A stretch of 62,579 nucleotides of DNA from Tsukamurella spumae (GTDB lineage: Bacteria; Actinomycetota; Actinomycetes; Mycobacteriales; Mycobacteriaceae). The notes beneath the pieces are model-generated. The model was not told where the DNA came from, did not search any database, and saw only the letters and a list, made by a program, of their open reading frames with translations. Shown here piece after piece: positions 27,819 to 35,453 of the stretch. The translations under genes were made by a program, and so were the position numbers. Location: positions 1 to 62,579 of the forward strand of contig NZ_JAAXOQ010000027.1 in the NCBI RefSeq assembly GCF_012396015.1. The letters are read 5' to 3'. Numbering within the stretch: position 1 is the first letter of the stretch; the number at the start of each line of letters is the position of its first letter.

Positions 27819-28602
27819 GATCGGTCCTCCGTGGTGGGGTCGGTACGGGATCCGGTGAGGGCGAGGAAGATCTCCTCGAGCGAGGGCTGCTTCTCGACGT
27901 ACTCGACCTTCGCCGCCGGCAGCAGTCGCTTGAGTTCGGCGAGGGTGCCGTTCGCGACGATCCGGCCGTCGCGCAGGACGGCGATCCGGTCCGCCAGTTG
28001 CTCGGCCTCCTCGAGGTACTGCGTGGTCAACAGAATCGTCGTGCCCTGCGCCGCGAGGTCTTTCACGATCGACCAGACGTCGATCCGAGCCTCCGGATCC
28101 AGGCCGGTGGTGGGCTCGTCGAGAAAGATCACCGCGGGGTCGCCGATGAGGCTCATGGCGATGTCGAGGCGGCGTCGCATGCCGCCCGAGTAGGTGCCGA
28201 CGCGGCGCCCGCCCGCGTCGGTCAGGCGGAACCGTTCCAGGAGATCGTCGGCGACGGTGCCGGGGTCGCCCTGGTGCCGCAGCCGCGCCACGAGCACGAG
28301 GTTCTCCCGGCCGTGAGGATCTCGTCGACTGCGGCGAACTGCCCCGTGAGGCTGATGGATTCGCGGACCCGCTGCGGCTCGGCGGCGACCTCGTAGCCGT
28401 GCACGGTGGCGCTGCCCGCGTCGGGACGCAGCAGGGTGGACAGAATGCGGACCAGGGTGGTCTTGCCCGCGCCGTTGGCGCCGAGCAGCGCGAAGACGCT
28501 GCCGGGGGCGACATCGAAGTCGACCCCGCGGAGCACCGGCAGGTCGCCGTAGCCCTTCTCGATGCCACGGACCCGGATGGCCGCGGTGGTGGTCGTGATC
28601 AT
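27815..28602 (-). pseudogene. ABC transporter ATPase (DrrA-like), interrupted by a one-base frameshift
   Basis: The N-terminal part (from ATG 28602, AGGAG upstream) has Walker A GANGAGKTT. The C-terminal part, in another frame, has the signature YSGGMRRRLDIAM, Walker B VIFLDEPTTGLD and the switch histidine region replaced by TTQYLEEAEQLADRI. The frames meet near 28311, where DEILT should continue as GRENLVLV. Restoring one G in GGCCGGG joins them into a 262-residue protein of normal content. Either a real mutation or a sequencing or assembly error in a GC run. With the base restored it would power the adjoining permease. Confidence 0.85.
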
Positions 28603-28629
28603 GGTGTTCTCCTGACGGGGGATGTGCGC

Positions 28630-29502
28630 TCAGCGAGCGCGCCGGATGTCGATGTCGCCGAACGTGGCCCGGGCGCGGACGGCGACGTGCTCGCCCACCG
28701 GCCCCGTGGCCGGATCGCCCGCGTCCGCCAGGCCCTCCTCGAGGTGGTTGCGCACGCGTCCCTCCTTGGAGGACAGGTCGAGCCACGCCGGAATCCCCTC
28801 CGCAACACCGACGGTGAGCCGTCCGTAGCTGCTCTCGAGGTCGATGACGCCGCCCGAGACCTCGGCGAGGGTGATCGCGCCGTACGCGGTTCTCGCCGCG
28901 ACGGATGAGAGGGCGCGGTCGATCTCGAGGTCGCCGTAGGACAGGTTCGCCTCGACGACGCCGTGCGTCTCCTCGATGCGGACGCTGCCGTGCGAGGCCT
29001 TGAGCAATGCGTCGCCGGCGATGGACGCGATGCGGATCCGCCCGTGGTCGGCGGTGATCTCGGCGGAGCCCTCGACCGCGCCGGCCGTGACATTGCCGTG
29101 GCCCGCACGCAGCCACAGGTCACCCGTCGTCGCGAGCTCGACGGTGCCCGTGCTCGCCTTGACCCGCGTGGCGGCCAGTCCGCCCTCGGTGCGAATGCCG
29201 CCGACGGCGCTCTCCACCGTGAACCGGGAGCCGGACGGCAGCTCGACGGTGATGTCGACGGATTCGGAGGCCCCGATGAAGCTCATGAGCCCGAATCTCG
29301 GCTTCGGGCCGATGATGACGAGCCGGGTACCGTCGAACTCCACGCGGACGGCCTCGGCGCCGCGCCGGTCCGCGGCCTTGGTGGGGGAGCTCGGCGCGAC
29401 CGTGACGACGGTGTCGGTGCGGTCGGTCGCGATGACCTCGATGTCGCCGACCTGCAGGTCGACGGCGAGGTCGATGGGATCGGGGGTGGGGAAGATCGGC
29501 AC
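28630..29502 (-). CDS. DUF4097-type beta-strand repeat protein
   Basis: A 290-residue protein made almost entirely of short beta repeats such as GSAEITADHGRIRIASIAGD and SVRIEETHGVVEANLSYGDL, the DUF4097 (putative adhesin) fold. It has no signal peptide or membrane segment. The function is unknown; such genes often sit beside ABC-2 transporters and small ribbon-helix-helix regulators, as here. GTG start with GAAAGG upstream. It probably belongs to one operon with the genes on either side. Confidence 0.75.
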   Translation of the reverse strand: MPIFPTPDPIDLAVDLQVGDIEVIATDRTDTVVTVAPSSPTKAADRRGAEAVRVEFDGTRLVIIGPKPRFGLMSFIGASESVDITVELPSGSRFTVESAVGGIRTEGGLAATRVKASTGTVELATTGDLWLRAGHGNVTAGAVEGSAEITADHGRIRIASIAGDALLKASHGSVRIEETHGVVEANLSYGDLEIDRALSSVAARTAYGAITLAEVSGGVIDLESSYGRLTVGVAEGIPAWLDLSSKEGRVRNHLEEGLADAGDPATGPVGEHVAVRARATFGDIDIRRAR

Positions 29503-29592
29503 GTGGGGACCTTTCGATGGGTGCGCTCGGTCGACCCCGCGTGGGCGCGGGGTGTGCGTCGAGCTGTTCGGTTGGAGGTGTCGGGGGAGCGG

Positions 29593-30102
29593 TCAGCGCG
29601 CCCAGCCGGCGAAGTCGTCGCCGGTGCGGAGCGCGCGTTGCGCGGATCGTTTCTTGCGGGGAGCGAGCGCCGCCGCGACGGCGCGCACCAGCCACGTGTT
29701 GACCGACACGCCCTCCGCGGCCGCGGACTGATCGACCTGGGTCTTGAGCGCATCGGGCAGGCGCAGGGTGGTACGGGAGGTGCTGGCGTCGTCGAACTCG
29801 ACGCCGCCGGAGGGGGCGGCCTCGTCCGGTTCCGCGCGCGGCGCGGCGACCACGAAGTCCACCTCGCGGCTGCGCAGGCGCAGGTCGACGGAGCCCGGCG
29901 CCAGGTCGCGCGTGATCTCGGCCGCGGCTGCGGAGAGCGCGTCGAGCAGGACCAGCCGGACGGCGGCTTCCAGGCTCGAGGCGAGCCGCTCCGCGCTCGC
30001 GGTGGCGTCATCGACGCCGTTGTCCCCGGCATCGGCGAAATCGCGCTCGGCCGCGGCGATGAGCCGGCGCTGGAGGTCGCTGACGAAGGGCGTGATGTCC
30101 AT
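29593..30102 (-). CDS. Ribbon-helix-helix regulator (HicB/CopG-like)
   Basis: A 169-residue protein. Residues 110-148 (TTLRLPDALKTQVDQSAA, then GVSVNTWLVRAVAAAL) form a ribbon-helix-helix DNA-binding unit. The N-terminal 90 residues are an unassigned helical/beta domain. A perfect 19-bp palindrome lies 11 bp before the ATG, which suggests autorepression of this gene and the downstream DUF4097-ABC genes. No toxin partner is beside it, so a regulator is more likely than an antitoxin. Confidence 0.7.
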   Translation of the reverse strand: MDITPFVSDLQRRLIAAAERDFADAGDNGVDDATASAERLASSLEAAVRLVLLDALSAAAAEITRDLAPGSVDLRLRSREVDFVVAAPRAEPDEAAPSGGVEFDDASTSRTTLRLPDALKTQVDQSAAAEGVSVNTWLVRAVAAALAPRKKRSAQRALRTGDDFAGWAR

Positions 30103-30113
30103 GACGTCGACTA

Positions 30114-30155
30114 TGACACCACTGTGGTGTCACGTCAAGGGCGGAGTGGTGTCAC
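30114..30155. promoter_or_regulatory. Palindromic operator of the ribbon-helix-helix operon
   Basis: TGACACCACTGTGGTGTCA (30114-30132) is a perfect 9-1-9 palindrome. A third half-site, GTGGTGTCAC, stands at 30146-30155. The arms carry repeated TGGTGT-type submotifs as expected for cooperative binding of a ribbon-helix-helix dimer. A -10-like CATAGT overlaps its edge on the minus strand. Confidence 0.7.
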
Positions 30156-30174
30156 ATGACCGCTCTGTGCTTCC

Positions 30175-30645
30175 TCACTGGTCAGCCGCATCTTCGCTCA
30201 GTGCCGCCAGGGTGTCGAGGCGGATTGGTGATGCTGTCAGCGATGCCAGATCGTCGAGCATGGCGTCGAGCCTGCTGGTGCCGATCCGCTGTGCCCATGT
30301 GTCGCGGACGGCGTGGAACGCCATTGCGCTCGCGTGGAGCATCGCGCGTCCATGTGTGGTGGGCGTGACGAGCCGTCGTCGACCGTCGTCGGGGTCGTGG
30401 TCGACGCGGACGTAGTTCAGGTCGACGAGCCTGGTGATCGTCTTTGCCGCAGCCTGCTTCGAGACTCCGAGTGTTGCGGCGATCTCGCGTGCGGTCGACC
30501 CGTGGCCGACGGCCTGCATCGCGAAACCGTCGCGGGGGCGAGCCTCAGGGAAGCCTTGCTCGGCCAGGATGCGGTGCGCCTCGTCGACCGCCGCACGGAA
30601 ACCGCTGAGTAGGAGGAGTGGTAGCTCGTAGCCCGGTCTCGACAT
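30175..30645 (-). CDS. MarR-family transcriptional regulator
   Basis: A 156-residue protein with a winged helix-turn-helix (STAREIAATLGVSKQAAAKTITRLVDLNYV) followed by the wing DPDDGRRRLVTPTTHGR, typical of MarR repressors. The ATG at 30645 has AAGGGG upstream. It is divergent from a carboxymuconolactone decarboxylase-like gene 83 bp away, the probable target. The ligand is unknown. Confidence 0.85.
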   Translation of the reverse strand: MSRPGYELPLLLLSGFRAAVDEAHRILAEQGFPEARPRDGFAMQAVGHGSTAREIAATLGVSKQAAAKTITRLVDLNYVRVDHDPDDGRRRLVTPTTHGRAMLHASAMAFHAVRDTWAQRIGTSRLDAMLDDLASLTASPIRLDTLAALSEDAADQ

Positions 30646-30663
30646 CGCATCGCCCCTTGTTTC

Positions 30664-30710
30664 GTCAACCTGACTGACTGTATCGTGACCGGAAATCGTC
30701 AACTAAGTTG
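30664..30710. promoter_or_regulatory. Candidate MarR operator between the divergent pair
   Basis: CAACT-A-AGTTG at 30700-30710 is an 11-nt palindrome in an AT-rich patch, and another GTCAAC half lies at 30664-30669. Either could be bound by the adjacent MarR protein to control both directions. Confidence 0.4.
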
Positions 30711-30728
30711 TCTAAAAGGAGAGTGGTC

Positions 30729-31232
30729 ATGAAGTTCACGGTGCACACGGTCGACACAGCGCCGCCGGAGTCCCGCCCGGCGCTTGAGGCGATCCGTGCG
30801 AAGTTCGGCGGAGTTCCGCGCGCCGCCGCATTGCAGGCGGAGTCGCCGGCGCTGCTCAACGGTTTCCTCGCGGCGAGCGCGGCGTTCGAGGCGGTGTCCT
30901 TGCCGGCGTGCGTGCGGGAGGCGGTGATCCTTGCAGTCGCTCACCGGAACGGCTGCGAGGTGTGCGTCCGGATTCATGCTGCGGAATTGGTCCGGATGAA
31001 CCGCGCGGACGTCGCGCACGATATCGCCTCCGGGGTGAGTCCGAGCGATGCGGCCGTCGCGGCGGCCCTCGTCCTCGTCGGGCGGTTGTTCGACGGTGCC
31101 GGGCGGGTGGAGGATTCGGAACTCCAGGAGTTCTTCGACGCGGGATTCACTCCACGCAACGCGCTGGAGGTCGTGTTCGGCGTCGGTGTGTACACCGTCT
31201 CGACCTTCGCGAACCGGCTCGTCGGCGCCTGA
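30729..31232 (+). CDS. Carboxymuconolactone decarboxylase/AhpD-like protein
   Basis: A 167-residue, mostly helical protein. Cys76, Cys79 and His83 (GCEVCVRIHAAE) form the CxxC...H site of AhpD-type alkylhydroperoxidases, so a peroxidase or thiol-redox role is more likely than decarboxylation. AAAAGGAGA lies upstream of the ATG. The divergent MarR gene suggests induction by an oxidant or reactive compound. Confidence 0.8.
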   Translation: MKFTVHTVDTAPPESRPALEAIRAKFGGVPRAAALQAESPALLNGFLAASAAFEAVSLPACVREAVILAVAHRNGCEVCVRIHAAELVRMNRADVAHDIASGVSPSDAAVAAALVLVGRLFDGAGRVEDSELQEFFDAGFTPRNALEVVFGVGVYTVSTFANRLVGA

Positions 31233-31343
31233 AAGGCCGGGCCCAGGAGGTGAAGGCGTCGTCCGCTCCGAAGGCGAGCTCACCGCGCAGGAGCCCGTCG
31301 TCGATCGGGTTCGCGGGGACGGGGCGCCCCTCGTCGAAAGAGA

Positions 31344-31377
31344 AACACCCCGGACCTCGAGTGAGGTCCGGGGTGTT
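31344..31377 (-). terminator. Rho-independent terminator of the sdh operon
   Basis: A perfect 15-bp stem (AACACCCCGGACCTC, 4-nt loop GAGT, complement) lies 19 nt past the sdhB stop and is followed on the minus strand by TTTCTCTTTC. It is the clearest intrinsic terminator in the window. It may also stop read-through from the AhpD-like gene. The 111 nt between that gene and the stem hold nothing I recognise. Confidence 0.85.
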
Positions 31378-31396
31378 CCGGGCTGCAGTAAAGGTT

Positions 31397-32164
31397 CTAG
31401 CGGCTGAACAGGAGGGCGCGCTTGACCTCCTGGATGGCCTTCGTCACCTGGATGCCGCGGGGGCACGCGTCGGTGCAGTTGAAGGTGGTGCGGCAGCGCC
31501 ACACACCGTCGACGCCGTTGAGGATCTCGAGGCGCTCGGCAGCGCCCTCGTCGCGGCTGTCGAAGATGAAGCGGTGCGCGTTCACGATCGCGGCGGGGCC
31601 GAAGTACGAGCCGTCCATCCAGTACACCGGGCAGCTGGTGGTGCAGCAGGCGCAGAGGATGCACTTGGTGGTGTCGTCGAAGCGGGCGCGGTCCGTGGGG
31701 GACTGGATGCGCTCGCGGGTCGGCTCGTTGCCCGAGGTCATCAGGAAGGGCTTCACGGCGCGGAAGGCGTCGAAGAAGGGCTCCATGTCGACGATGAGGT
31801 CCTTCTCGACGGGCAGGCCGCGGATCGGCTCGACCGTGATGGTGACGTCCTTGTCGCCGTGCAGGAAGTCCTTCATGAGCATCTTGCACGCGAGGCGGTT
31901 GACGCCGTTGATGCGCATGGCGTCGGAGCCGCACACGCCGTGGGCGCAGGAGCGACGGAAGGTGAGGGTGCCGTCGAGGTAGCCCTTGATGTACAGGAGC
32001 AGGTTCAGGAAGCGGTCCGAGGGGAGCGCGGGAACCCGGTAGCTCTGCCAGCCGGCCGCGTCGGGATCCTCCGGGTTGAACCGGTAGACCTTGATCGTGA
32101 CCATCGTGGAGCCGGGCGGGACCGGCGGCTGCACGGAAGCGGGGGTGTCAACTGCGGCGGTCAT
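31397..32164 (-). CDS. sdhB: Succinate dehydrogenase iron-sulfur subunit
   Basis: Carries electrons from SdhA to the membrane quinone site through three clusters. The 255-residue protein has the [2Fe-2S] cysteines (RSCAHGVCGSDAMRI and LAC near 90), and the C-terminal ferredoxin part with CILCACCTTSCPVY near 163 and CTDACPRGI near 228. Its ATG overlaps the sdhA stop. Last gene of sdhCDAB. Confidence 0.96.
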   Translation of the reverse strand: MTAAVDTPASVQPPVPPGSTMVTIKVYRFNPEDPDAAGWQSYRVPALPSDRFLNLLLYIKGYLDGTLTFRRSCAHGVCGSDAMRINGVNRLACKMLMKDFLHGDKDVTITVEPIRGLPVEKDLIVDMEPFFDAFRAVKPFLMTSGNEPTRERIQSPTDRARFDDTTKCILCACCTTSCPVYWMDGSYFGPAAIVNAHRFIFDSRDEGAAERLEILNGVDGVWRCRTTFNCTDACPRGIQVTKAIQEVKRALLFSR

Positions 32165-33915
32165 CAGTACTTACGCTCCATCGGCTCGTAGCGGGTCTGC
32201 ACGACGGGCTTGGTGTCGAGACGGATCCCGGCCTCCAGGCCCTCGCCCTCCTTGTACGCCATGGTGTGCACCATGAAGTTCACGTCGTCGCGCGTCGGGT
32301 AGTCCTCGCGGGCGTGGCCGCCGCGGGTCTCCTTGCGGTTCAGCGCGCCCACGACGGTGACCTCGGCCAGCTCGAGCAGGAAGCCGAGCTCGATGGCCTC
32401 GAGCAGGTCGCTGTTGAAACGCGTGCCCTTGTCGGTCACGGTGACGTGCTCGTACCGCTTCTTGAGGGCGCGGACGTCGTCGAGGGCCTGCGTCAGGGTC
32501 TTCTCGGTGCGGAAGACGGCGGCGTTGTTGTCCATCGTCTGCTGCAGCTCGGTGCGGATCGCCATGACGTTCTCGTTGCCGTGGTCGCTGAGCATCGACG
32601 CGACCCACTTCTCGACCATGTCGGCCGGGTTCTCGGGCAGCGGCACGAAGTCGTGCGTCTTGGCGTACTCCGCCGCGGCGATGCCGGAACGACGGCCGAA
32701 GACGTTGATGTCGAGCAGCGAGTTGGTGCCCAGGCGGTTGGCGCCGTGCACGGACACGCACGCGCACTCGCCCGCGGCGTACAGGCCGGGGACGACGTGC
32801 TCGTTGTCGCGCAGCACCTCACCGTGGATGTTGGTGGGGATGCCGCCCATCACGTAGTGGCAGGTGGGGTACACGGGCACCAGCTCGGTGACGGGGTCGA
32901 CGCCGAGGTAGGTGCGCGAGAACTCCATGATGTCCGGCAGTTTGGCCATCAAGGTCTCCTCCGGGATGTGCGTGACATCCAGGTAGACGTAGTCCTTGTT
33001 CGGCCCGGCGCCGCGGCCTTCGAGCACCTCGAGCACCATCGAGCGGGCGACGATGTCGCGCGGAGCGAGGTCCTTGATGGTGGGCGCGTAGCGCTCCATG
33101 AACCGCTCACCGTCGACATTGCGGAGGATGCCGCCCTCGCCGCGCACGCCCTCGGTGATGAGGATGCCCAGGCCCGCGAGGCCCGTCGGATGGAACTGGT
33201 GGAACTCCATGTCCTCCAGGGGCAGACCCTTGCGGAAGACGATGCCCATGCCGTCGCCGGTCAGGGTGTGCGCGTTCGAGGTGGTCTTGTACATGCGCCC
33301 CGAGCCGCCGGTGGCGAAGATGATCGCCTTGGCGTGGAAGACGTGCAGCTCGCCGGTGGCCAGCTCGTACGCGACGGCGCCGGTGGCGACGGGGCCGTCC
33401 GCGGTCTCCGTCAGTGCGATGTCGAGCACGTAGAACTCGTTGTAGAACTCCACGTCGTGCTTGACGCAGTTCTGGTACAGGGTCTGGAGGATCATGTGGC
33501 CGGTGCGGTCCGCGGCGTAGCAGGCGCGGCGCACGGGCGCCTTACCGTGATCGCGCGTGTGGCCGCCGAACCGGCGCTGGTCGATCTTGCCCTCGGGCGT
33601 GCGGTTGAAGGGCAGGCCCATCTTCTCCAGGTCGAGCACCGCGTCGATGGCCTCCTTGGCCATGATCTCCGCGGCGTCCTGGTCGACGATGTAGTCGCCG
33701 CCCTTGACCGTGTCGAAGGTGTGCCACTCCCAGTTGTCCTCCTCGACGTTGGCGAGGGAGGCGCACATGCCGCCCTGCGCCGCGCCGGTGTGGGAGCGGG
33801 TGGGGTAGAGCTTGGTGAGCACGGCGGTGCGGGCGCGAGGGCCGGCCTCGATGGCCGCGCGCATACCGGCGCCGCCGGCACCGATGATCACCACGTCGTA
33901 ACGATGTTCCTGCAT
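32164..33915 (-). CDS. sdhA: Succinate dehydrogenase flavoprotein subunit
   Basis: Oxidises succinate to fumarate in the citric acid cycle. The 583-residue protein has the FAD-binding IIGAGGAGM at 10-18, His42 (RSHTGAAQGG) as the covalent FAD site, the substrate/active-site FHPTGL and RGEGGIL segments and the HGANRLGTNSLLD motif. The length is normal. 24 nt separate it from sdhD. Confidence 0.97.
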   Translation of the reverse strand: MQEHRYDVVIIGAGGAGMRAAIEAGPRARTAVLTKLYPTRSHTGAAQGGMCASLANVEEDNWEWHTFDTVKGGDYIVDQDAAEIMAKEAIDAVLDLEKMGLPFNRTPEGKIDQRRFGGHTRDHGKAPVRRACYAADRTGHMILQTLYQNCVKHDVEFYNEFYVLDIALTETADGPVATGAVAYELATGELHVFHAKAIIFATGGSGRMYKTTSNAHTLTGDGMGIVFRKGLPLEDMEFHQFHPTGLAGLGILITEGVRGEGGILRNVDGERFMERYAPTIKDLAPRDIVARSMVLEVLEGRGAGPNKDYVYLDVTHIPEETLMAKLPDIMEFSRTYLGVDPVTELVPVYPTCHYVMGGIPTNIHGEVLRDNEHVVPGLYAAGECACVSVHGANRLGTNSLLDINVFGRRSGIAAAEYAKTHDFVPLPENPADMVEKWVASMLSDHGNENVMAIRTELQQTMDNNAAVFRTEKTLTQALDDVRALKKRYEHVTVTDKGTRFNSDLLEAIELGFLLELAEVTVVGALNRKETRGGHAREDYPTRDDVNFMVHTMAYKEGEGLEAGIRLDTKPVVQTRYEPMERKY

Positions 33916-33939
33916 GATGCGGGTGAGTCCTCTCGCGCG

Positions 33940-34392
33940 CTAGTTGGTAGCCGTATTGAAGGTGAGCAGCGCGTAGGTGCCGAGGACGACCACGAGGATC
34001 ATCGACAGAGCCAGTAGCGTCTTGAGCCAGAACCGGGTGCGGTCCTTGCGGGCGTAGTCATCGATGATCACGCGGAGGCCGTTGCCGCCGTGCAGCTGTG
34101 CGAGCCACAGCATCGTGATGTCCCAGACCTGCCAGTAGGGGCTGGCCCACCGCTTCGCGACGAAGGCCGCGTCGATGCGGTGCACGCCGTTGTCGATGGC
34201 CAGCATGATGAAGACGTGCCCGAAGACGAGCACGAGCAGGGCCACGCCCGAGAAGCGCATGAACAGCCACGCCCACTTCTCGAAGTTGTTGCCCGCGGGG
34301 CGGTGCGGCGAGCGCGGCGCGTCGAGCGACGCGGGCCGGTCGTACTGCTTCATGAGGGTCTTGGCGAGCTTGGGTTCGTTCGCTGTAGTCAT
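33940..34392 (-). CDS. sdhD: Succinate dehydrogenase membrane anchor subunit D
   Basis: A 150-residue protein with three membrane helices. It has a cytochrome b-type His in VFGHVFIML and the motif LAQLHGGNGLRVIIDDY near the third helix region, typical of actinobacterial SdhD. With SdhC it binds heme and menaquinone. It lies 12 bp after sdhC. Confidence 0.92.
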   Translation of the reverse strand: MTTANEPKLAKTLMKQYDRPASLDAPRSPHRPAGNNFEKWAWLFMRFSGVALLVLVFGHVFIMLAIDNGVHRIDAAFVAKRWASPYWQVWDITMLWLAQLHGGNGLRVIIDDYARKDRTRFWLKTLLALSMILVVVLGTYALLTFNTATN

Positions 34393-34404
34393 CTGTCGTT
34401 GCCC

Positions 34405-34812
34405 CTACCCGTGCGAGATCATGATGTAGAGCAGGCGCGCGGCCATTCCGGCGCCGGTGAGCAGGAAGACGGTCCACACGACGATGGACATCGCCTTCTG
34501 GTACTGCACGCCCTTGCTCCAGAAATCGACGAGGATCACCCGGACGCCGTTGAGGGCGTGGAACAGAATGGCCATGACGAGACCGATCTCGAGTAGGCCG
34601 ATGATCGGGGTCTTGTAGGTCTCGATGACCTTGTCGTAGGCCGTGGGGTCGACGCGGATCACCGCGGTGTCGAGCACGTGGACGAACAGGAAGAAGAAGA
34701 TGGTGACGCCGCTGATGCGGTGCAGCACCCAGTTCAACATGCCCGGATCGCCCTTGTAGACGGAGACGCGGCGCGGCTCCTCGGCGGCCGCCACCTCGGT
34801 AGTACTGCTCAT
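34405..34812 (-). CDS. sdhC: Succinate dehydrogenase cytochrome b556 subunit C
   Basis: A 135-residue, three-helix anchor subunit with the family signature LHRISGVTIF, the heme-ligand region FVHVLD and FHALNGVRVI. The ATG at 34812 (MSSTTEV) with AGGG upstream is preferred; earlier in-frame starts would lie in the promoter region. First gene of sdhCDAB, which feeds electrons to the respiratory chain. A -10-like TATACG lies on the minus strand at about 34900-34905. Confidence 0.92.
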   Translation of the reverse strand: MSSTTEVAAAEEPRRVSVYKGDPGMLNWVLHRISGVTIFFFLFVHVLDTAVIRVDPTAYDKVIETYKTPIIGLLEIGLVMAILFHALNGVRVILVDFWSKGVQYQKAMSIVVWTVFLLTGAGMAARLLYIMISHG

Positions 34813-34989
34813 CGAGCCCTGCCTTCGACATCGTTGTTGGATACGCCGGAAGTCCGGTCGACGCGGGACATTGAGCCCTCGCGCCGACGTTAGTCGCGAC
34901 GTATACCTGAACCCACGCCTTGACCTTAAACCCACGGGAATGTGGAATCGAAACCACGGTCCCGATCCGTTGGGCCCGAAGGGATTCAG

Positions 34990-35008
34990 TTAGGTATGCC
35001 TGACCAAA
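34990..35008. promoter_or_regulatory. Weak IdeR/DtxR-like iron box in the sdhC-cdd gap
   Basis: TTAGGTATGCCTGACCAAA resembles the 19-bp IdeR/DtxR box, with GTTAGG/CCTGAC arms that differ at one position. It lies about 178 bp from sdhC and 44 bp from cdd. Regulation of iron-rich Sdh by an iron repressor would make sense, but the match is partial. Confidence 0.25.
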
Positions 35009-35051
35009 ATTGATCGAGATTCAACAAGGCCCGGAAGGGGAGTGATCGGCA

Positions 35052-35453
35052 GTGCCCGACATCGACTGGGAGGCTTTGCGGCACACCGCCGTCGAGGCCA
35101 TGGGGAATGCCTACGCGCCCTATTCGAACTATCCCGTCGGTGCCGCCGCACTCGTCGACGACGGCCGTATCGTTGCCGGTTGCAATGTGGAGAATGTCTC
35201 ATACGGGTTGACGCTCTGCGCCGAATGCGGACTCGTGGGCGCGCTCCACAGCACCGGCGGCGGGCGTCTCGTCGCGTTCGCGTGTACGAACGCCAACGGG
35301 GACGTCCTGCTCCCGTGCGGTCGCTGCCGCCAACTGCTCTACGAGCACGGCGGCGGCGACCTGCTCATCGATCACCGCTCCGGACCGGTGCCGCTGAGCC
35401 GGCTCCTGCCCGACGCGTTCGGGCCCGACGACATGGAAGAGGTAGCACGATGA
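35052..35453 (+). CDS. cdd: Cytidine deaminase
   Basis: Deaminates cytidine and deoxycytidine to uridine forms in pyrimidine salvage. The 133-residue protein has the zinc site: Cys56-Ala-Glu58 (the Glu is the proton shuttle), Cys89 and Cys92 (PCGRCRQ). The length fits the homotetrameric bacterial class. GTG start with GGAAGGGGAG upstream. Its stop overlaps the deoA start. Confidence 0.96.
   Translation: MPDIDWEALRHTAVEAMGNAYAPYSNYPVGAAALVDDGRIVAGCNVENVSYGLTLCAECGLVGALHSTGGGRLVAFACTNANGDVLLPCGRCRQLLYEHGGGDLLIDHRSGPVPLSRLLPDAFGPDDMEEVAR

Noticed and set aside
28222-28602. Programmed frameshifting in the ABC ATPase gene
   Set aside because: There is no slippery heptamer or downstream structure that I can recognise, and ABC ATPases are not known for it. 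A mutation or read error is simpler.
29593-30102. The ribbon-helix-helix gene as a HicB antitoxin of a toxin-antitoxin pair
   Set aside because: No HicA-like or other small toxin frame is next to it; its neighbours are a DUF4097 gene and a transporter.
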